From positions 310,001 to 374,000 of the forward strand of contig OY730173.1 of assembly GCA_963422465.1 (NCBI GenBank): a stretch of DNA of 64,000 nucleotides, given 5' to 3'. Shown here one piece after another: positions 22,618-33,207 of the stretch. The notes beneath the pieces were generated by a model. The model had not been told where the DNA came from and did no database searches. It was given only the letters and a program-made list of their open reading frames with translations. A program made the position numbers and the translations under genes. The DNA comes from Lichina pygmaea (Eukaryota > Ascomycota > Lichinomycetes > Lichinales > Lichinaceae). Position 1 is the stretch's first letter, and each line of letters starts with the position of its first letter.

Positions 22618-22913
22618 TGTTACGACCCAGGAGGAACACAGTCTTTATATACTCACAGAGAGCAACAGACAGGATATTGAATAGAAGTACCCAACAGCAC
22701 GACACGGAAGGAAGTCACGTGACTGTCGAGACTGACCAAGGGTTGCTCAACACAGTGTGCATATACATTGAGCATGGCAAGCCCAACTTGACCAGCTTGA
22801 TGTAGTGTGCATATGCAGCAAGACTTGTGAGCACAGCTTGACAAGCTTGACACAGTATGCATATACATCAAGTCTTTTGAGCACAGCTTGACAGACTCAA
22901 CAGTGATGTTAAG
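22618..22913 (+). repeat. Partial LTR of a third type (type C)
   Basis: It starts TGTTACGACCCAGGAGGAAC like type B and has the same outer-edge TATATA. It then carries different U3 units with AAGCTTGACA-like inverted pairs and TATGCATATACATCAAG. It lacks the sense TATA and the whole R-U5 part, so it is cut near 22,900. Confidence 0.6.
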
Positions 22914-23136
22914 GCCCAGGCCGGAATGGCTGAGCCGACCTAAGCGAGTGTACAGAGGTACACGGAACAATGTTCACCCGACCTGGTGGCAGAGGTGGCA
23001 GAGATGTGATGAGCTCTGCCAACTCTGCCACACAGAAAAGCTGATACTCCTTGGGGAGGACCCCCCCCTCAGGCTTCTGTATATAAGAGGATCCAGATAG
23101 CTGGAGAGAATAGTTCTTCAGGCTGAACACACATTA
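22914..23136 (+). repeat. LTR D, left portion, with LINE target duplication
   Basis: It starts TGTTAAGGCCC, has a TATATAAG near 23,082, and ends at the duplicated GAACACACATTA (23,125-23,136) that borders the L4 tail. It resembles no other LTR in the window. The remainder is probably 9688-9802. Confidence 0.5.
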
Positions 23137-24906
23137 TTTTATTTATTTTATTTATTTGATTCTTACACTGGTAGTAGCTTTACAGCCATGCAGATCTTCT
23201 AGCTAATAGTGAACTCCTTCAGAAAACCTTTGAAGGGATAAAAACTGAAGGCAGGGTGTGACTAGGGAATGTAACAAAAGGAATCTTGAAGTTTCTGGTA
23301 AGAGAAGAGAATCTAGGTATTGGATTGGGAATAGTGGAGTTTGAAAGCTAGATTAAACTGGTTTAGTCTTTTCAAAGACATAAACCAGTACAAGAACTTC
23401 TGTAGTAGCTCTGGGTTTGAAATAATAGTGGTGAAGTCTTGGGGATTAAAAGAGACTTGTTGTCTTTGTCTTGAATAAAGAGAGCATGAAGAGGTGATAT
23501 GTTTTGCAGTTTCTTCTGCTTGGCCACACACACATAGTGGGGTAGGGAAGTCAGGAACTCCAGCTCTGAAAAGAAAACTTGCCAGACCAATTCTTCCAGT
23601 CCTGATTTGCAGTAGCAGACTTGCCTCAGCTTTCTGTAACTCTTTGTAGAGCTTCAGATTGTTTTTGTGTGGCTTTTGACAGAAAGTCTGCCAGCCTGGA
23701 TAGCTTCTTCTTTTCTTCTCTTCCCATTGGTCTTCCCACTCTTTAGTAAAGAGCTTTTGTAGTTCTTTCTTTGAACTAGCCTGGTTAGTAGTTATTTGAC
23801 TTAACCAAGTGAATTTCCACTTAGGAGAGATAGTTGAGGATTCCTTTAAAGGTTTCTTCAAGAGAGAGGCATAGCTGGAAATAGTGGAAAAGATACTGTC
23901 AAGAAAGTATTTGAGAGGGGAGTTTTGAATAGAAGAAAGAAAACAGGCAGTGCGAAATTTAAAGTATAGGTCTAGAGGTAGAAGAAAAAGCTCACTCTCT
24001 AATAGAAAAGAAGGAGTGGCTTTCAAGGCACCCCCAATAAGTCTCAGGCATCTGTTTTGAAATGAAACAAGAGAAGAGATATTGGAGGATTTTCTTAGAG
24101 GGTTAAACCAGATCCCCACTGCATAGCTCAGTAGAGATCTCAGTATAGCAGTGTACACCAGACGTGATGTGTGAACTGGAAAGCCCCAAGTAGAATAGGA
24201 AGTTCTAGAAAGAGAAGAGAGTGCTTTCTGTGCTTTTTGAAGAATAATCCTCTGGTGTTTGTGCCAGTGGAGCTTTGCATCTAGGTACACTCCAAGTACT
24301 CGCACTTCTTCTTTTGGTTTGAGAATCACATTCCCCAGTCTGAGCTTGAGCTGAAGATTGTCTGATCTTCTTCTGGAAAAATGAAGTATTTCATATTTCT
24401 CAGGAGAGAAGACTATTCCATGTCTTGCAGCCCATGATAGACATTTGAGGTGTGTGTTCTTTAACTTCAGAAGGTTACTTTTCAAGGAGTGACCAAAAGC
24501 AAGCAGATTTGTATCATCTGCAAACCCCAGGGCAGATACACCAGAAGAGGGAGTATGCACAGTCTCATGCAATTCAGAAATGTAGAATAGAAAAAGAATA
24601 GAGGATAATGGAGAACCTTGAGGAACTCCACAATGAATAGGAATTGAACAAGACTCAGAATCATCAAAGACAAGAGTGGTAGAGCGCTTATCACAGAAGG
24701 AGTAGATCCAGGAAGCTAGCCAGGCAGGTATTCCTTTTCTTTTCAGAATTTGCTGTAGTATCTTGGGGAGAACTCTGTCATAGGCTTCTGAGATATCCAG
24801 TGAGAGTAGGGATGCAACTATGCCTTCCTTCCAGACTTTTTCCACTTGGGAGGTTAGAAGGAAAAGTGCTGCTTCTGTGGATCTTCCTTTCCTAAAGCCC
24901 ATCTGG
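23137..24906 (-). mobile_element. 5'-truncated Tad1-like LINE (L4)
   Basis: This LINE lies on the minus strand with its 3' tail (TTTATTTTA repeats) at 23,137-23,165, its 3' untranslated region to 23,312 and the ORF2 end upstream. It is cut at 24,906, where homology to the LINE at 59,550-64,000 stops. The next 1,124 bp are not LINE sequence but lie between the LINE and the target duplication ATCAAAGAAGAA (26,031-26,042), so they were inserted together with it. Confidence 0.9.
23313..24906 (-). CDS. LINE ORF2 fragment: reverse transcriptase and C-terminal zinc motif
   Basis: An open frame of about 530 residues covers most of the reverse transcriptase. Visible motifs in order: MGFRKGRSTE, LSLDISEAYDRV (first catalytic Asp), HCGVPQGSPLSS, ALGFADDTNLLA (catalytic FADD), YEILHFSRRR, and the C-terminal CVCGQAEETAKHITSSC cluster. 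No RNase H signature (such as a DGS motif) is seen between the reverse transcriptase and the zinc motif. The endonuclease domain is lacking through 5' truncation. It differs from the copy at 61,423-64,000 at about five residues over the first 300, so both derive from a recently active source. Confidence 0.88.
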
Positions 24907-26030
24907 CCACAGTTGAGCTATGCCGAGGCATAGCGCAGAGTCGACATCCCGTGCAGGGTCTCTGCCACGCTTCCCCGCAGTCCTGAGGTCTTTTGCGCTC
25001 CGCCGTGTACGCTCACCCCTAGGTCCTGCTTTGGAGCGCCGGGTTGCCAGCCCGGAGCCCACGCTCCAACTGCAGTTTGCTCCTTGAGCCCGTCATTTGC
25101 AGCCTGAGCCTGCACTCTGTACGGACCGGCATGCGCTTCCGTCCTCTCGGGCCATATAGACAGTCTCGTAGTAGGCCCAGACCCTACTGCCGTCACTGCC
25201 ATTATATGCCACGCCCCACAGCTCTCGCTGTTTCGTGTTATCTCTGTAGATCTCTCGTACAGAGGCCGACCATGCCTCGCAGGCTCTACGGACCCTGCAG
25301 GCCATGCCAGCACCTGCAGGACTGCCTTTCCAGCCCACTAACCAAGTAGGGAGAAGTCTCCGTCTGCCCGCTGTCGCCTGTGGGACCCCGGATGTACGTG
25401 GTGGCCCACTGGAGAACCTCCAGTGCCCTAGCCCCGGTCTGTAGGTGGCCCGAAGAGAATCCGTGGCAAGACCTTAGGCAAAACCATCAAGCCAGCACTT
25501 TGACTATCACACGGCCCTTAGGTACTGGAGCGGCGGAAACCCTTCGTGCCACCTGCTCGCCTTCTTTAACACGTAGTCCCTGTTCGATTAACAACACCGC
25601 GGTACAGACATCACTCCCCTCCTAGAACAAGATCCTCGATGCATCAGCTGCTGGAGACTCTGCCAGAAGGGGGGTGTGTGATAGGAACTCCTCTCGTCTA
25701 CTCCAGAGGTGCCCTGTCGGGTGTCTAGACTTCACATCCACCAGTTGCAAGGCTGGCTTTGGGCCGTAGCGTACACGGTAGACATCTGTCGGGTGGTTTT
25801 CATAACCAGTTTGGTCGAAGTCCTCTGTTCTGCTGATGTCACTTCACGGGGGTGTCCAGGGTGCCTGCACGACACCTCCGGTGGCCCGTCGCTCCACAGG
25901 CACCAGCAGCTCGACCGGTGACTCAATTAGCTCTCGGTGCAGCGACTACAAGCAGCTTGGGAGACTGCCTGCCATCACTGCCCCGAGGTTCCCAGCCTGC
26001 ACCGCGTGGAGGTTTGAGTCTTCGCAGGCC
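24907..26030. other. GC-rich 1.1-kb segment of unknown origin
   Basis: This segment is clearly richer in GC than the surrounding repeats and has no long convincing ORF; the longest frames (about 130 and 80 codons) show no motif I recognise. It is fused to the 5' end of LINE L4 and lies inside its target duplication. It has none of the repeats seen elsewhere in the window. It could be a reverse-transcribed cellular or transposon RNA picked up by template switching, as described for chimeric LINE elements in Magnaporthe. I could not identify the donor. Confidence 0.5.
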
Positions 26031-27709
26031 TTCTTCTTTGATAGACGCGGGTTTATCTCAGTCCCCATCAGAGGTGGTTAAGGGCTCCTGTCCCTTGTCC
26101 TGACCTGTCTGTTCTGGTAGGTCCTTGCCTCCTGATGTTGCCAGTTGGTGGGCTGCTTCCAATGTCTAATCGTAGTTGTCCTATTGTTCGAGGGATAGCT
26201 GAGCCTCTCCTGGTGGGTCCTCTGGCTTGATGACATTCCAGTCTCTGTCAAGCGTATTAAGTTGCTGTCAGTGCACCTTGTTCTTTGAACGATAGTCTTT
26301 CACCATGTGGCCTAGCTTACCACAGGCATAGCACTTCAGTACTTTCCTCTTTTTGTTGTTCCTTCCCTTCATGAACCTTCCCTTGTGGTGGACTGCATCC
26401 AGTTCCATAGGTGCATAGCCATATGGGTCATGTGGCGGTGCCTTGTTAGGCAGCTTGTAGTGGTTGCTCACATGCCATACAGGGTGGCTGTATCCTCTGT
26501 CGTGGTGTTTCTCCATCGCTCACTCGAATAGTTTGTCATTGATGTCGATTGCTTGTGTGATGAGTTCATCCAGTGTGTCGACCGCTTGTCTGTCGAAGGT
26601 GATTTCATCCTTCATGTTTTCCTTGAGTCCACGTCAGTACATGACCATCAGGGCATTGTTGTCCCAGTCAGTCAGTACTGAGTATTGTTTGAACTGCGTG
26701 GTGTACTCTGCGGCTGAGCGTTGTTATTTGATGTGCTGGATCATTGGTATAGCCACTTTGTCTTTGTTAGATGGTCCAAGGATCCTTTTGATCTTATCCT
26801 TGAATCATGTCCATTTTGTCATCCATTCTGTTGTGCTGTCGTGGTCTCTGTTTCCTGAGAGATGTTTGTTGACGTAGGGCTTGATCCATTGATAAGTATT
26901 GCCTCTCATGTAAGTGGTTGCAAAGAAGGGCTACTTTTCCTTAGGCAGCTTTGTCTCTGGTTGGAATTGAAAGTAGACTTGGAGTTGCATGAGCCAGTCG
27001 TCGACCTTGTTTCTTTCGCTGTAGAACAGGTCTGGCTTGGCGACGCTAATCTTTCCATCTGGGAAGTTGAGGTTGGTTACTCCTGAGGTACTTATCCTTG
27101 AGGGTCTTCAAAGTGTTGCGGTCTGTACTGTACCGTCCTATCCGAGTATAGGATTAGGGCGAGAGGTGGAAGGTGGGTTGGTTCTCGCAGGAGAGGAGTG
27201 TCAAGGAGCGCGAAGGGGTTTGGTGGAACGTGGTGGTGGTGACACCTGATCAACGGCTTTGTACAAAAGGATTGTATTAAAGTAGATCTAGTTGTCTGGA
27301 TCACAACATGAGTTGAAGATGATCATTCCATAAGGGAACTATCGCCAGACTATATAGTGCTCAGTTCGTGAGCACAGTGAGCTCTGCTCACTTTGCTCAC
27401 GGTTCATGCACGCTGCGGCGAGCTGGGTGAGCTCTGCTCACTTTACTCACTTGTTTATGCACGCTGCGGCGAGCTGGGTGAGCTCTGCTCACTTTGCTCA
27501 CTTGTTCATGCACGCTGCGGCGAGCTGGGTGAGCTCTGCTCACTTTGCTCACTTGTTCGTGCATATGCATGCTGCGGCGAGCACCCCCTGGTTTGTCTCG
27601 CCGGTCACGTGACTGGTTCCCGTGTCACGCTGCCTGGTACTTCCGTCCAGTATCCTGTCTGCTGCTTCCTGTGAGTATATAAAGACTGTGTTCCTCCTGG
27701 GTCGTAACA
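26031..27709 (-). mobile_element. Chromovirus G2, 5' portion (5' LTR and gag)
   Basis: This is the complement of the fossil at 10,572-15,473. The 5' LTR is 27,114-27,709 and gag runs from about 27,093 down to 26,270 with the CCHC knuckle (CYACGKLGHMVKDY-like). The sequence stops at ATCAAAGAAGAA (26,031-26,042 in reverse), the same site at which the 3' portion begins. It is broken in several places. The 5-bp flank AAGCT (27,710-27,714) matches the other end of G2 in reverse. Confidence 0.85.
27114..27709 (-). repeat. 5' LTR of G2 (type B)
   Basis: 596 bp, TGTTGCGG to GGGTCGTAACA, with about three to four U3 units at 27,400-27,560. The high GC of its units (GCGGCGAGCTGGGTGAGC) suggests less transition decay than in the G2 3' LTR. 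Confidence 0.9.
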
Positions 27710-28378
27710 AAGCTACAGAAAGCTGGTGTGTTCCATGCAATGTCAGCGATGCTCAGCCAGGAGAATCTTTCTCGTACGAAGGCAGCAGAGACAGCTTGAG
27801 CTGCCCAGCAGAAACCAAGTTGTTGTTGGGTCCAGAACAGGGGAGTGATCTATGCTTGTCATATTGCATCAAAGTGACAAGTGGACAAGGAGAAGAAGTG
27901 GGAATGTGCACAAGCAAGGAAGGCAGCTGCTCAGGCACGACAGACCAGAGCTCCTCAACAGCACCAGCAGAATCAGGGAAGGTCTGGAATATCAGGAATA
28001 GGAGAGCAAGAGCAGGAGAATCAGATAGGCACATAAAATACCTTGGTTGTCTATCTGGTTGTAGAGTTATAAGTGTTATAAAATTGATGTTGTTGGGAAT
28101 CTATTCTTGAGCGATAACTACTCTAACTTCTCAGCAATGCCACAAAAATTTAGAGAAGCCTGAAAATTCACAGATTGTAGAAGAGATGTAGAGGAATCAA
28201 ACTAGCCACTTAAATTTCTATTTAGTCGCTTTGTTGTGGAGTTATGTGTATTGCAGTTGACTCTATCCAGAAAATGTATCGGACCGGTGATAGACACCCC
28301 CTCCTGGGAGGGGGTGTTCCGGACATACCGAAGGGGTGGGAGCAGGGGGGTACCGAAGTACCCCCCCAGTGGCACGGG
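27710..28378 (+). pseudogene. pogo-like transposon, 3' end with terminal inverted repeat
   Basis: The frame left at 21,981 continues here (LQKAGVFHAMSAMLSQENL), with a stop near 27,811 and later shifts, to about 28,020. The noncoding end (28,020-28,290) closely resembles 39,240-39,500 of the short element at 38,782-39,605. The terminal repeat (about 28,288-28,378) contains GGAGGGGGTGTTCCGGACATACC-type sequence and ends GGCACGGG followed by TA at 28,379-28,380, the Tc1/mariner target. The element is dead. Confidence 0.7.
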
Positions 28379-28380
28379 TA

Positions 28381-28473
28381 TTTGCGTTGGCGTGGTGGAC
28401 ACCCTTTAGAAGTTAAGCTGTCCCGACCTCGCTAGCGAGGGAAGGAGGTACGGCAGTACCTCCTCGGCACGGG
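28381..28473. repeat. Second pogo-type terminal repeat remnant
   Basis: A short stretch that also ends TCGGCACGGG followed by TA (28,474-28,475), with GTACGGCAGTAC before it and GTGGTGGACACCC at its start. It looks like the end of a related element left next to the first; its partner is not seen in the window. Confidence 0.4.
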
Positions 28474-28866
28474 TAAGACTAAGATCTGTGACTTACGTAA
28501 ACCACCCCCCCCCCCCCCCCTCTCTTGTTCCACAATATTACGAGTACGGGAGCCACCTTTTGGAGAACACAGGCGCAGCTACTGCGCAAGACAGCTTCGG
28601 AAAACAAGCTTAACCGGATGATCTTCTTCTCGCGATGGCTCCTATCGGTTCGTACCGGCCCAGGCAGTGCCAGGGTCCAGTGATGTCGTTCGTGTTTGGC
28701 GTGCGGCTGGTCACGAGAGCGGCTTGTTCTCGAAAGAATAGATCTATCCGGCACCGTCGGTTCGAGCATCTTGCGAGCTCGAACCAATCTCAGCACAGTT
28801 CTTTTCTGTTCAGTGGCGGCAGTCGTCTGGATGACCGATTGCCATGCTTATGTCCTTCGAAGAGAG
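28474..28866. other. Intergenic stretch with a poly-C tract
   Basis: No gene is seen. A run of sixteen C lies at 28,505-28,520. The remainder is the likely promoter and leader of the gene at 28,867. Confidence 0.5.
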
Positions 28867-29537
28867 ATGCGATCTCTTCAACTGCTCCTCCTTGTGCTAC
28901 CATATATCTGGGCGACAGCCGCTTATCCTTCAGCGCTCGACGCCTTGAAACGACCAGAGCCCGGCATCGAGCCAAGGAGGTCGAGAAGAATAGCCAAACG
29001 CGGACTCCTGGACGGCTTCTGGAATCGATTCTTCCGTCGCAAGAAGACAACCGTCAACAGCGGAGTGACTTGGAACGAGTTCATGCGGCAACACCCGACA
29101 TCATTCCATGATGAACTGTGGGATAGAATGGACAAGTGCTTGGAGGGGAGGATTTCGCTCGTTCGTCCCCCAGCTCAGTGTATCACTCCCGTATCCTGTG
29201 GCATACCGTTATACCCGCCCAGCAACTGTCAGCCAAGGACCTCCATCTTTGAGTCTTTGATCAAGCTGACCAGATGTCCGATCTCGAACAGTCCACGAGA
29301 GCGTGGCAAAGCTTCAACAGCCATGAGATGAGCCAAGAGACGTTGGCGCAGTGCCGGGAATTTGCCGAAGAATCGTGTCGGGTACAGTTAGGGTGGACGA
29401 AGGAGCAGCTCGCAGAGTTGAAAAGGCTGCGAGCGAGGTCGGGCGAAGGTCATGATAGCGTCCGTCAGAGGAAGCACGGGGGTCAGCGCCCTCTCCGCGG
29501 CAGAACGTACCCTGCCTCACTCCTCAACGGCGAGTGA
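28867..29537 (+). CDS. Candidate small secreted protein, two-exon model (195 aa)
   Basis: The start at 28,867 is chosen because it gives a clear signal peptide (MRSLQLLLLVLPYIWATAA, then YPS); an in-frame ATG at 28,696 would bury it. A dibasic-rich stretch follows (RRSRRIAKR, RFFRRKK), suggesting a processed pro-region. The model joins exon 28,867-29,190 to exon 29,274-29,537 across an 83-bp intron (GTATCC..CCAG). The donor is not ideal and the branch site is unclear. If the intron is not used, the frame ends at 29,329-29,331 with 154 residues. Four cysteines occur in the spliced model. I recognise no family. A secreted, possibly host-interaction protein is an inference from the signal peptide, the size and the position beside repeats. 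Confidence 0.42.
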
Positions 29538-30025
29538 AGCAGAGGCTCAGCTGAACATCCAACTTGATATGCAGGACACGACGACGGCGATTCCGGGAAC
29601 TCGTTCTCGTTCAGTGGCTTGGAAGAGGTACCTGGTACGGTTTCGAAATCAGCCTGGCGATATCTCGAGCCGAGCATTCCGGGCAAGCCTGCTCGGCCCA
29701 ACGGCCTGCCACAATCGCCGGCGCTGGCACAGCCTGTCGTGCTTTAAGGATGGCCATGTTTCCATTCTCTGAAGCCCTTGATTGGCGGAGAGCCCTTGGG
29801 CGTGACAGTTCTCAGGATGCGTGTACATACAGAGTGATGTGTATATGTTTGGCACCCTCCTCTGTTGTTTCTCCAAGCAAGGTAACCGTGTTAGATACAG
29901 TCAAGTGGGGCCAAGGCATGTTCAGCTCGACAACCTTCGTGACCTTACAGAGCTGCCTTTCTACTATCTGTCACTGGATCTTGATACTTCACTTTAGAAA
30001 AGCCAAAGTGATTTCGAGATGGATT

Positions 30026-30043
30026 GGGGGGGGGGGGGGGGGG
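30026..30043 (+). repeat. Poly-G tract, 18 bases
   Basis: An uninterrupted run of G at 30,026-30,043. Its length could be an assembly or sequencing estimate. Confidence 0.9.
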
Positions 30044-30597
30044 CTGTGCTCTTTTTCTCTCTCTTTTCACAAAAGAACCTTAAATGGCTATTCATCAACG
30101 ACGCCAGAATAAATCCCGCTATCCCTCCTCCACGAACGAGGCTGATGCTTAGCCTTGTCGCCAAGACACAAGAAGAGTGAGTGGATGAGGGCTCTTACCG
30201 TTGAGCTAATCACAACAGCAGAGAATCCGAGCAGAGATATACAAAGCCTGTCCATGAGGTACGAGTCCGACTCGCATCTGGCAGCTTGTATCTACTTACA
30301 TACCTCACGAGGCTGCTCAGAACCAGAAACAGTCGCCGGCCCCTTGAAATCACACGAGCAGGACTGTCACGCTACCATAACCCTCAAGGACAGCACAGCA
30401 CAGCACAGCACAGGACAGCACAGGACAGCAACCCTCCAGGGCAGCACAGTACAGACGGATATTGACAGTACCCTCATTTGCAAGAGAAAGGAGAGGGCAG
30501 AGCTTCAAACTGGCTCTGCCGTGATGCTTCAGAATCAGTAAAGCTCCACCTCTTCTTCAGTCTTCTTGCTGTACGATATCTTTATATTGAGTTCTCA

Positions 30598-30656
30598 GTG
30601 GGCAGCGGGCAGTGGGCAGCGGGCAGTGGGCAGTGGGCAGTGGGCAGTGGGCAGTG
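30598..30656 (+). repeat. 7-bp minisatellite (GGGCAGY)
   Basis: About eight tandem copies of GGGCAGT or GGGCAGC. The G-run spacing would allow a G-quadruplex on the plus strand. Confidence 0.9.
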
Positions 30657-31190
30657 CTGGGGTAAGGGGTGGCATGTTGAGTTCACCACTTCCAGGAGCC
30701 AGTCTTCCCCAACACCAGCTCTTCTCTCCATGGTGCAGCTGCTGCATACAGGATATATCATGTCCCCTGGTCTTTGTTGACTTGCAGCTTCCCCCCTCCC
30801 CTCCTCTACTTTTTCCCCCTCCAGTCAAAATCTCTCTCTGGCCGAGGTTCCAGGTTTCGTGATGCACCGGTGCCTCACCGTCACTCCGTCGCTACATGTC
30901 TGTTGGAATTGAAATTGTTTTGTTTTTCTTCTTCCTCTGGAAAGCTGCGTGGTCACTTCTCAAGGAAGCCCGAGTCTGCTGGTGCACCCCACTGGCTTGA
31001 TGTCTGCCTACTTCTGCGTGTGAACTCGGTCGCCGATGGACGGGCCTGAGCTTCTGCAGGACCCGCGTTTCGTGGTGCTATGTGCAAGTAATCTGAAAAG
31101 AGGTCGTATCAGGGTAGAGGAATGGTGACATGTAGGCTGGTACCCGCATGGGTTCTTCTTAGATGCCTCGCATGCTCCTCTTGGCGTACA

Positions 31191-33207
31191 TCACCAACTA
31201 TGAAAGTTCCCAAATCCCCCCGCCTTAACTTTTTTGGTCGGCGGCCCTTCGTTCCAAGCGTCTTCTTCGTCTGCGGCTTTGGAGACGGGCGCTCCCTCGT
31301 CTCCTACCCCCTGCCTGTCGACGCCACCACCGGCGCTGTCGAGATCGACCTTGAGATATTTCCCGACCGCCCCTGTCCTAGACCCTGGTGCAGATCCAGC
31401 TCGGTTGTTCGAGCCGGCCGAGACCTTCTTGCCCGTCCACGTCGTCCGGTCGTCTTCGGTGCCGCCTTTCTTACGGATCTCCTCCCGTTCGCGCTCCGTC
31501 TCGTCTCTGGCCTGACGTTCCTTCTGAAACTCTTCGAACGGATCGACAAAGACGACAATCTCGTTGACGGCCATGTCCTCGGTCGGTCGATTGCTCGACG
31601 GGTCCGTCGGCGCCTGCTCGAGCCGCGACAGTGTCTCCATGCCGCCCACGACTCGGCCGAAGATGGTGTGCTTCCGGTCGAGATGTTCAGCGGCGCGGTA
31701 GGTGATGAAACTATCGAGCGTGTCAGCTTCGTGTGCTCGAGAGAGAGGACGGGACCGTCTCCGACCCACAATTGGCTCGAGTTGGTGTTTTTGCCCTTAT
31801 TGGCCATGGAGAGCACGCCTCGACTGTCGTGGGTCAGTGGGCCGTCGATTTCGTCGTTGAAGTTCTTTCCCCAGATGCTCGTGCCTCCCTTGCCAGTGCC
31901 GGTGGGGTCTCCACCTTGGATCTACCGTGCCGCCCGTCAGCATCTAGCCTTCCGACGGCTCATCCCAAGCCGGCGAGGGAAAGGCGGACCATGAAGTTCC
32001 GGATGTTGCGGTGGAACGACACGCCGTTGTAGTACCCCTTCCTGGCTAGCTGTATAAAGTTCCAGACGGCCTTCGGTGCGTACTCGGTGTGCAGCTCGAT
32101 GTTGAGGTCGCCCATCGACGTCTGCATTCGAGCGTAGCCCTTGTTCTTCACGCGTCGTGGTCTCAGCATGTACTCCTCGTCCGTGAGCAAGGCACGTTCG
32201 CCCGAGGTGTGTGGTGTCAGGCCGGTGCTCGTGAAAGACGCCGCGGCCTTGCCTGTTGTGTGCTGCGCTGCATTGTATGGTACCGCCTTGGTTCTGGATG
32301 TGCCTTGGGCCGGGTGTGTAGACGGCGTCTCGGCACCCGACACAGCAGCCTTACTGGCGGCCAACGCAGGGTTCTTGTTCGGGTCGGTCCTCTCCCTTCG
32401 AGCCCGCGCCACGGCCTCAGTGGCCTTGAGGATCTTGGCCGCGCTTCCCAGCGCGTCCGAGTTGACAGCCTCGCTCTTTGACCGGGCCTGCTCGGGCGTC
32501 AACGTGCTTGCACCGTCCTGCAGGTAGCGGAAGCCACCGAGGTCCCTCGCTGCGACGTTCTGTGGATCCTGGAGCGTGATGATGTCGGCCCGACGGAACT
32601 CGGCGTCGTTGACCAGGTCTCGCCACGACTTGGCCTTGATATTGAGACGCTCGACGGTATCGTAGGCGAAGACATTTCCCGTGTTGCCCAAGGCGATGAT
32701 GTGGGTGTTGTCCGTGAAGACCTTGTACGTCACCGGGTCCACATATTCGTCATCCTCGTTCTTCGTCAGGTGCAGCTTGATCAGCTCCGAGCTTTTCAAC
32801 GGGGATCCGTTCACGGGATTCGTGCCGTGCTTCTTGATCCACGGCAGGATGTTGGTCAGCTCGAAGATCGTCCCCTGCGCCGTACACACCGGGTGCGCAT
32901 ATGGTTGCAGGGACAGGGCGCAGAAATTGAACGGGAGATGTTTGAAGGAGCCGCCGGAGGCTTTGGCCCTGGCCGCACCCGCGCCGATGCTGGCCGAGTA
33001 GGCGTCGTCCGATGCCCACTCCGAGTGAGTAATCTATGTCTCAACATCAGTCCGTCTCTCTGCTCGGTAAGGGTTGAAAATGCTGATGGCAGTCGACGAT
33101 GGAGGGCCTACGTAGAGTTTGTCCGTACCTAAAAGGAAACAGATTAGCTGCTTTGGTATCGTCACCCATGCATTCCGGACGCTTCCGTGTTTCCTACCTT
33201 TGCCCAT
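31191..33207 (-). CDS. cyp8: U-box/cyclophilin peptidyl-prolyl isomerase, PPIL2 orthologue (580 aa)
   Basis: Five exons on the minus strand: 33,207-33,198, 33,128-33,112, 33,033-31,990, 31,921-31,770 and 31,710-31,191, joined by introns of 69, 78, 68 and 59 bp; total 1,743 nt, in frame. The first two tiny exons give MGKGTDKLY, the conserved PPIL2 N-terminus followed by ITHSEWAS. Residues about 40-115 form the U-box ([20 protein letters not shown]), which recruits E2 enzymes. Residues about 305-465 form the cyclophilin domain ([38 protein letters not shown]). The C-terminus GGFGNFHSW matches the family. PPIL2 proteins are nuclear ubiquitin ligases associated with the spliceosome. The name follows fission yeast Cyp8. 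The gene looks whole. Confidence 0.93.

Larger units (their letters stand above)
29538..31190. other. Intergenic, 1.65 kb, with simple repeats
   Basis: No gene is supported. It contains a G18 run (30,026-30,043), CAGCA/CAGGA repeats (30,391-30,430), a 7-bp minisatellite (30,598-30,656) and a pyrimidine-rich stretch at 30,780-30,830. Open frames here are low complexity and overlap on both strands. Confidence 0.5.

Noticed and set aside
24918-25313. 131-codon frame on the minus strand in the GC-rich segment
   Set aside because: Overlapping frames of similar length occur on both strands, as expected in GC-rich DNA; no motif and no splice signals were recognised.
1-28473. Region considered as a centromere or subtelomere
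   Set aside because: No telomeric TTAGGG arrays or satellite blocks; nested transposons alone do not distinguish these from ordinary heterochromatin.
28750-28800. B-box-like words GGTTCGAGCA and GCTCGAACC
   Set aside because: They lack the invariant final C and any acceptor-stem pairing; they lie just upstream of a gene.
29564-30112. 182-codon plus-strand frame after the first secreted-protein gene
   Set aside because: It runs through a poly-G tract and low-complexity sequence, has no domain and no codon-use support.
30090-30230. tRNA-like stretch on the minus strand (TTAGCTCAACGGTAAGAGC resembles a D-arm with A box)
   Set aside because: No matching anticodon stem and no GTTCRANNC B box at the right distance (only GTTCGTGG); no cloverleaf can be drawn.
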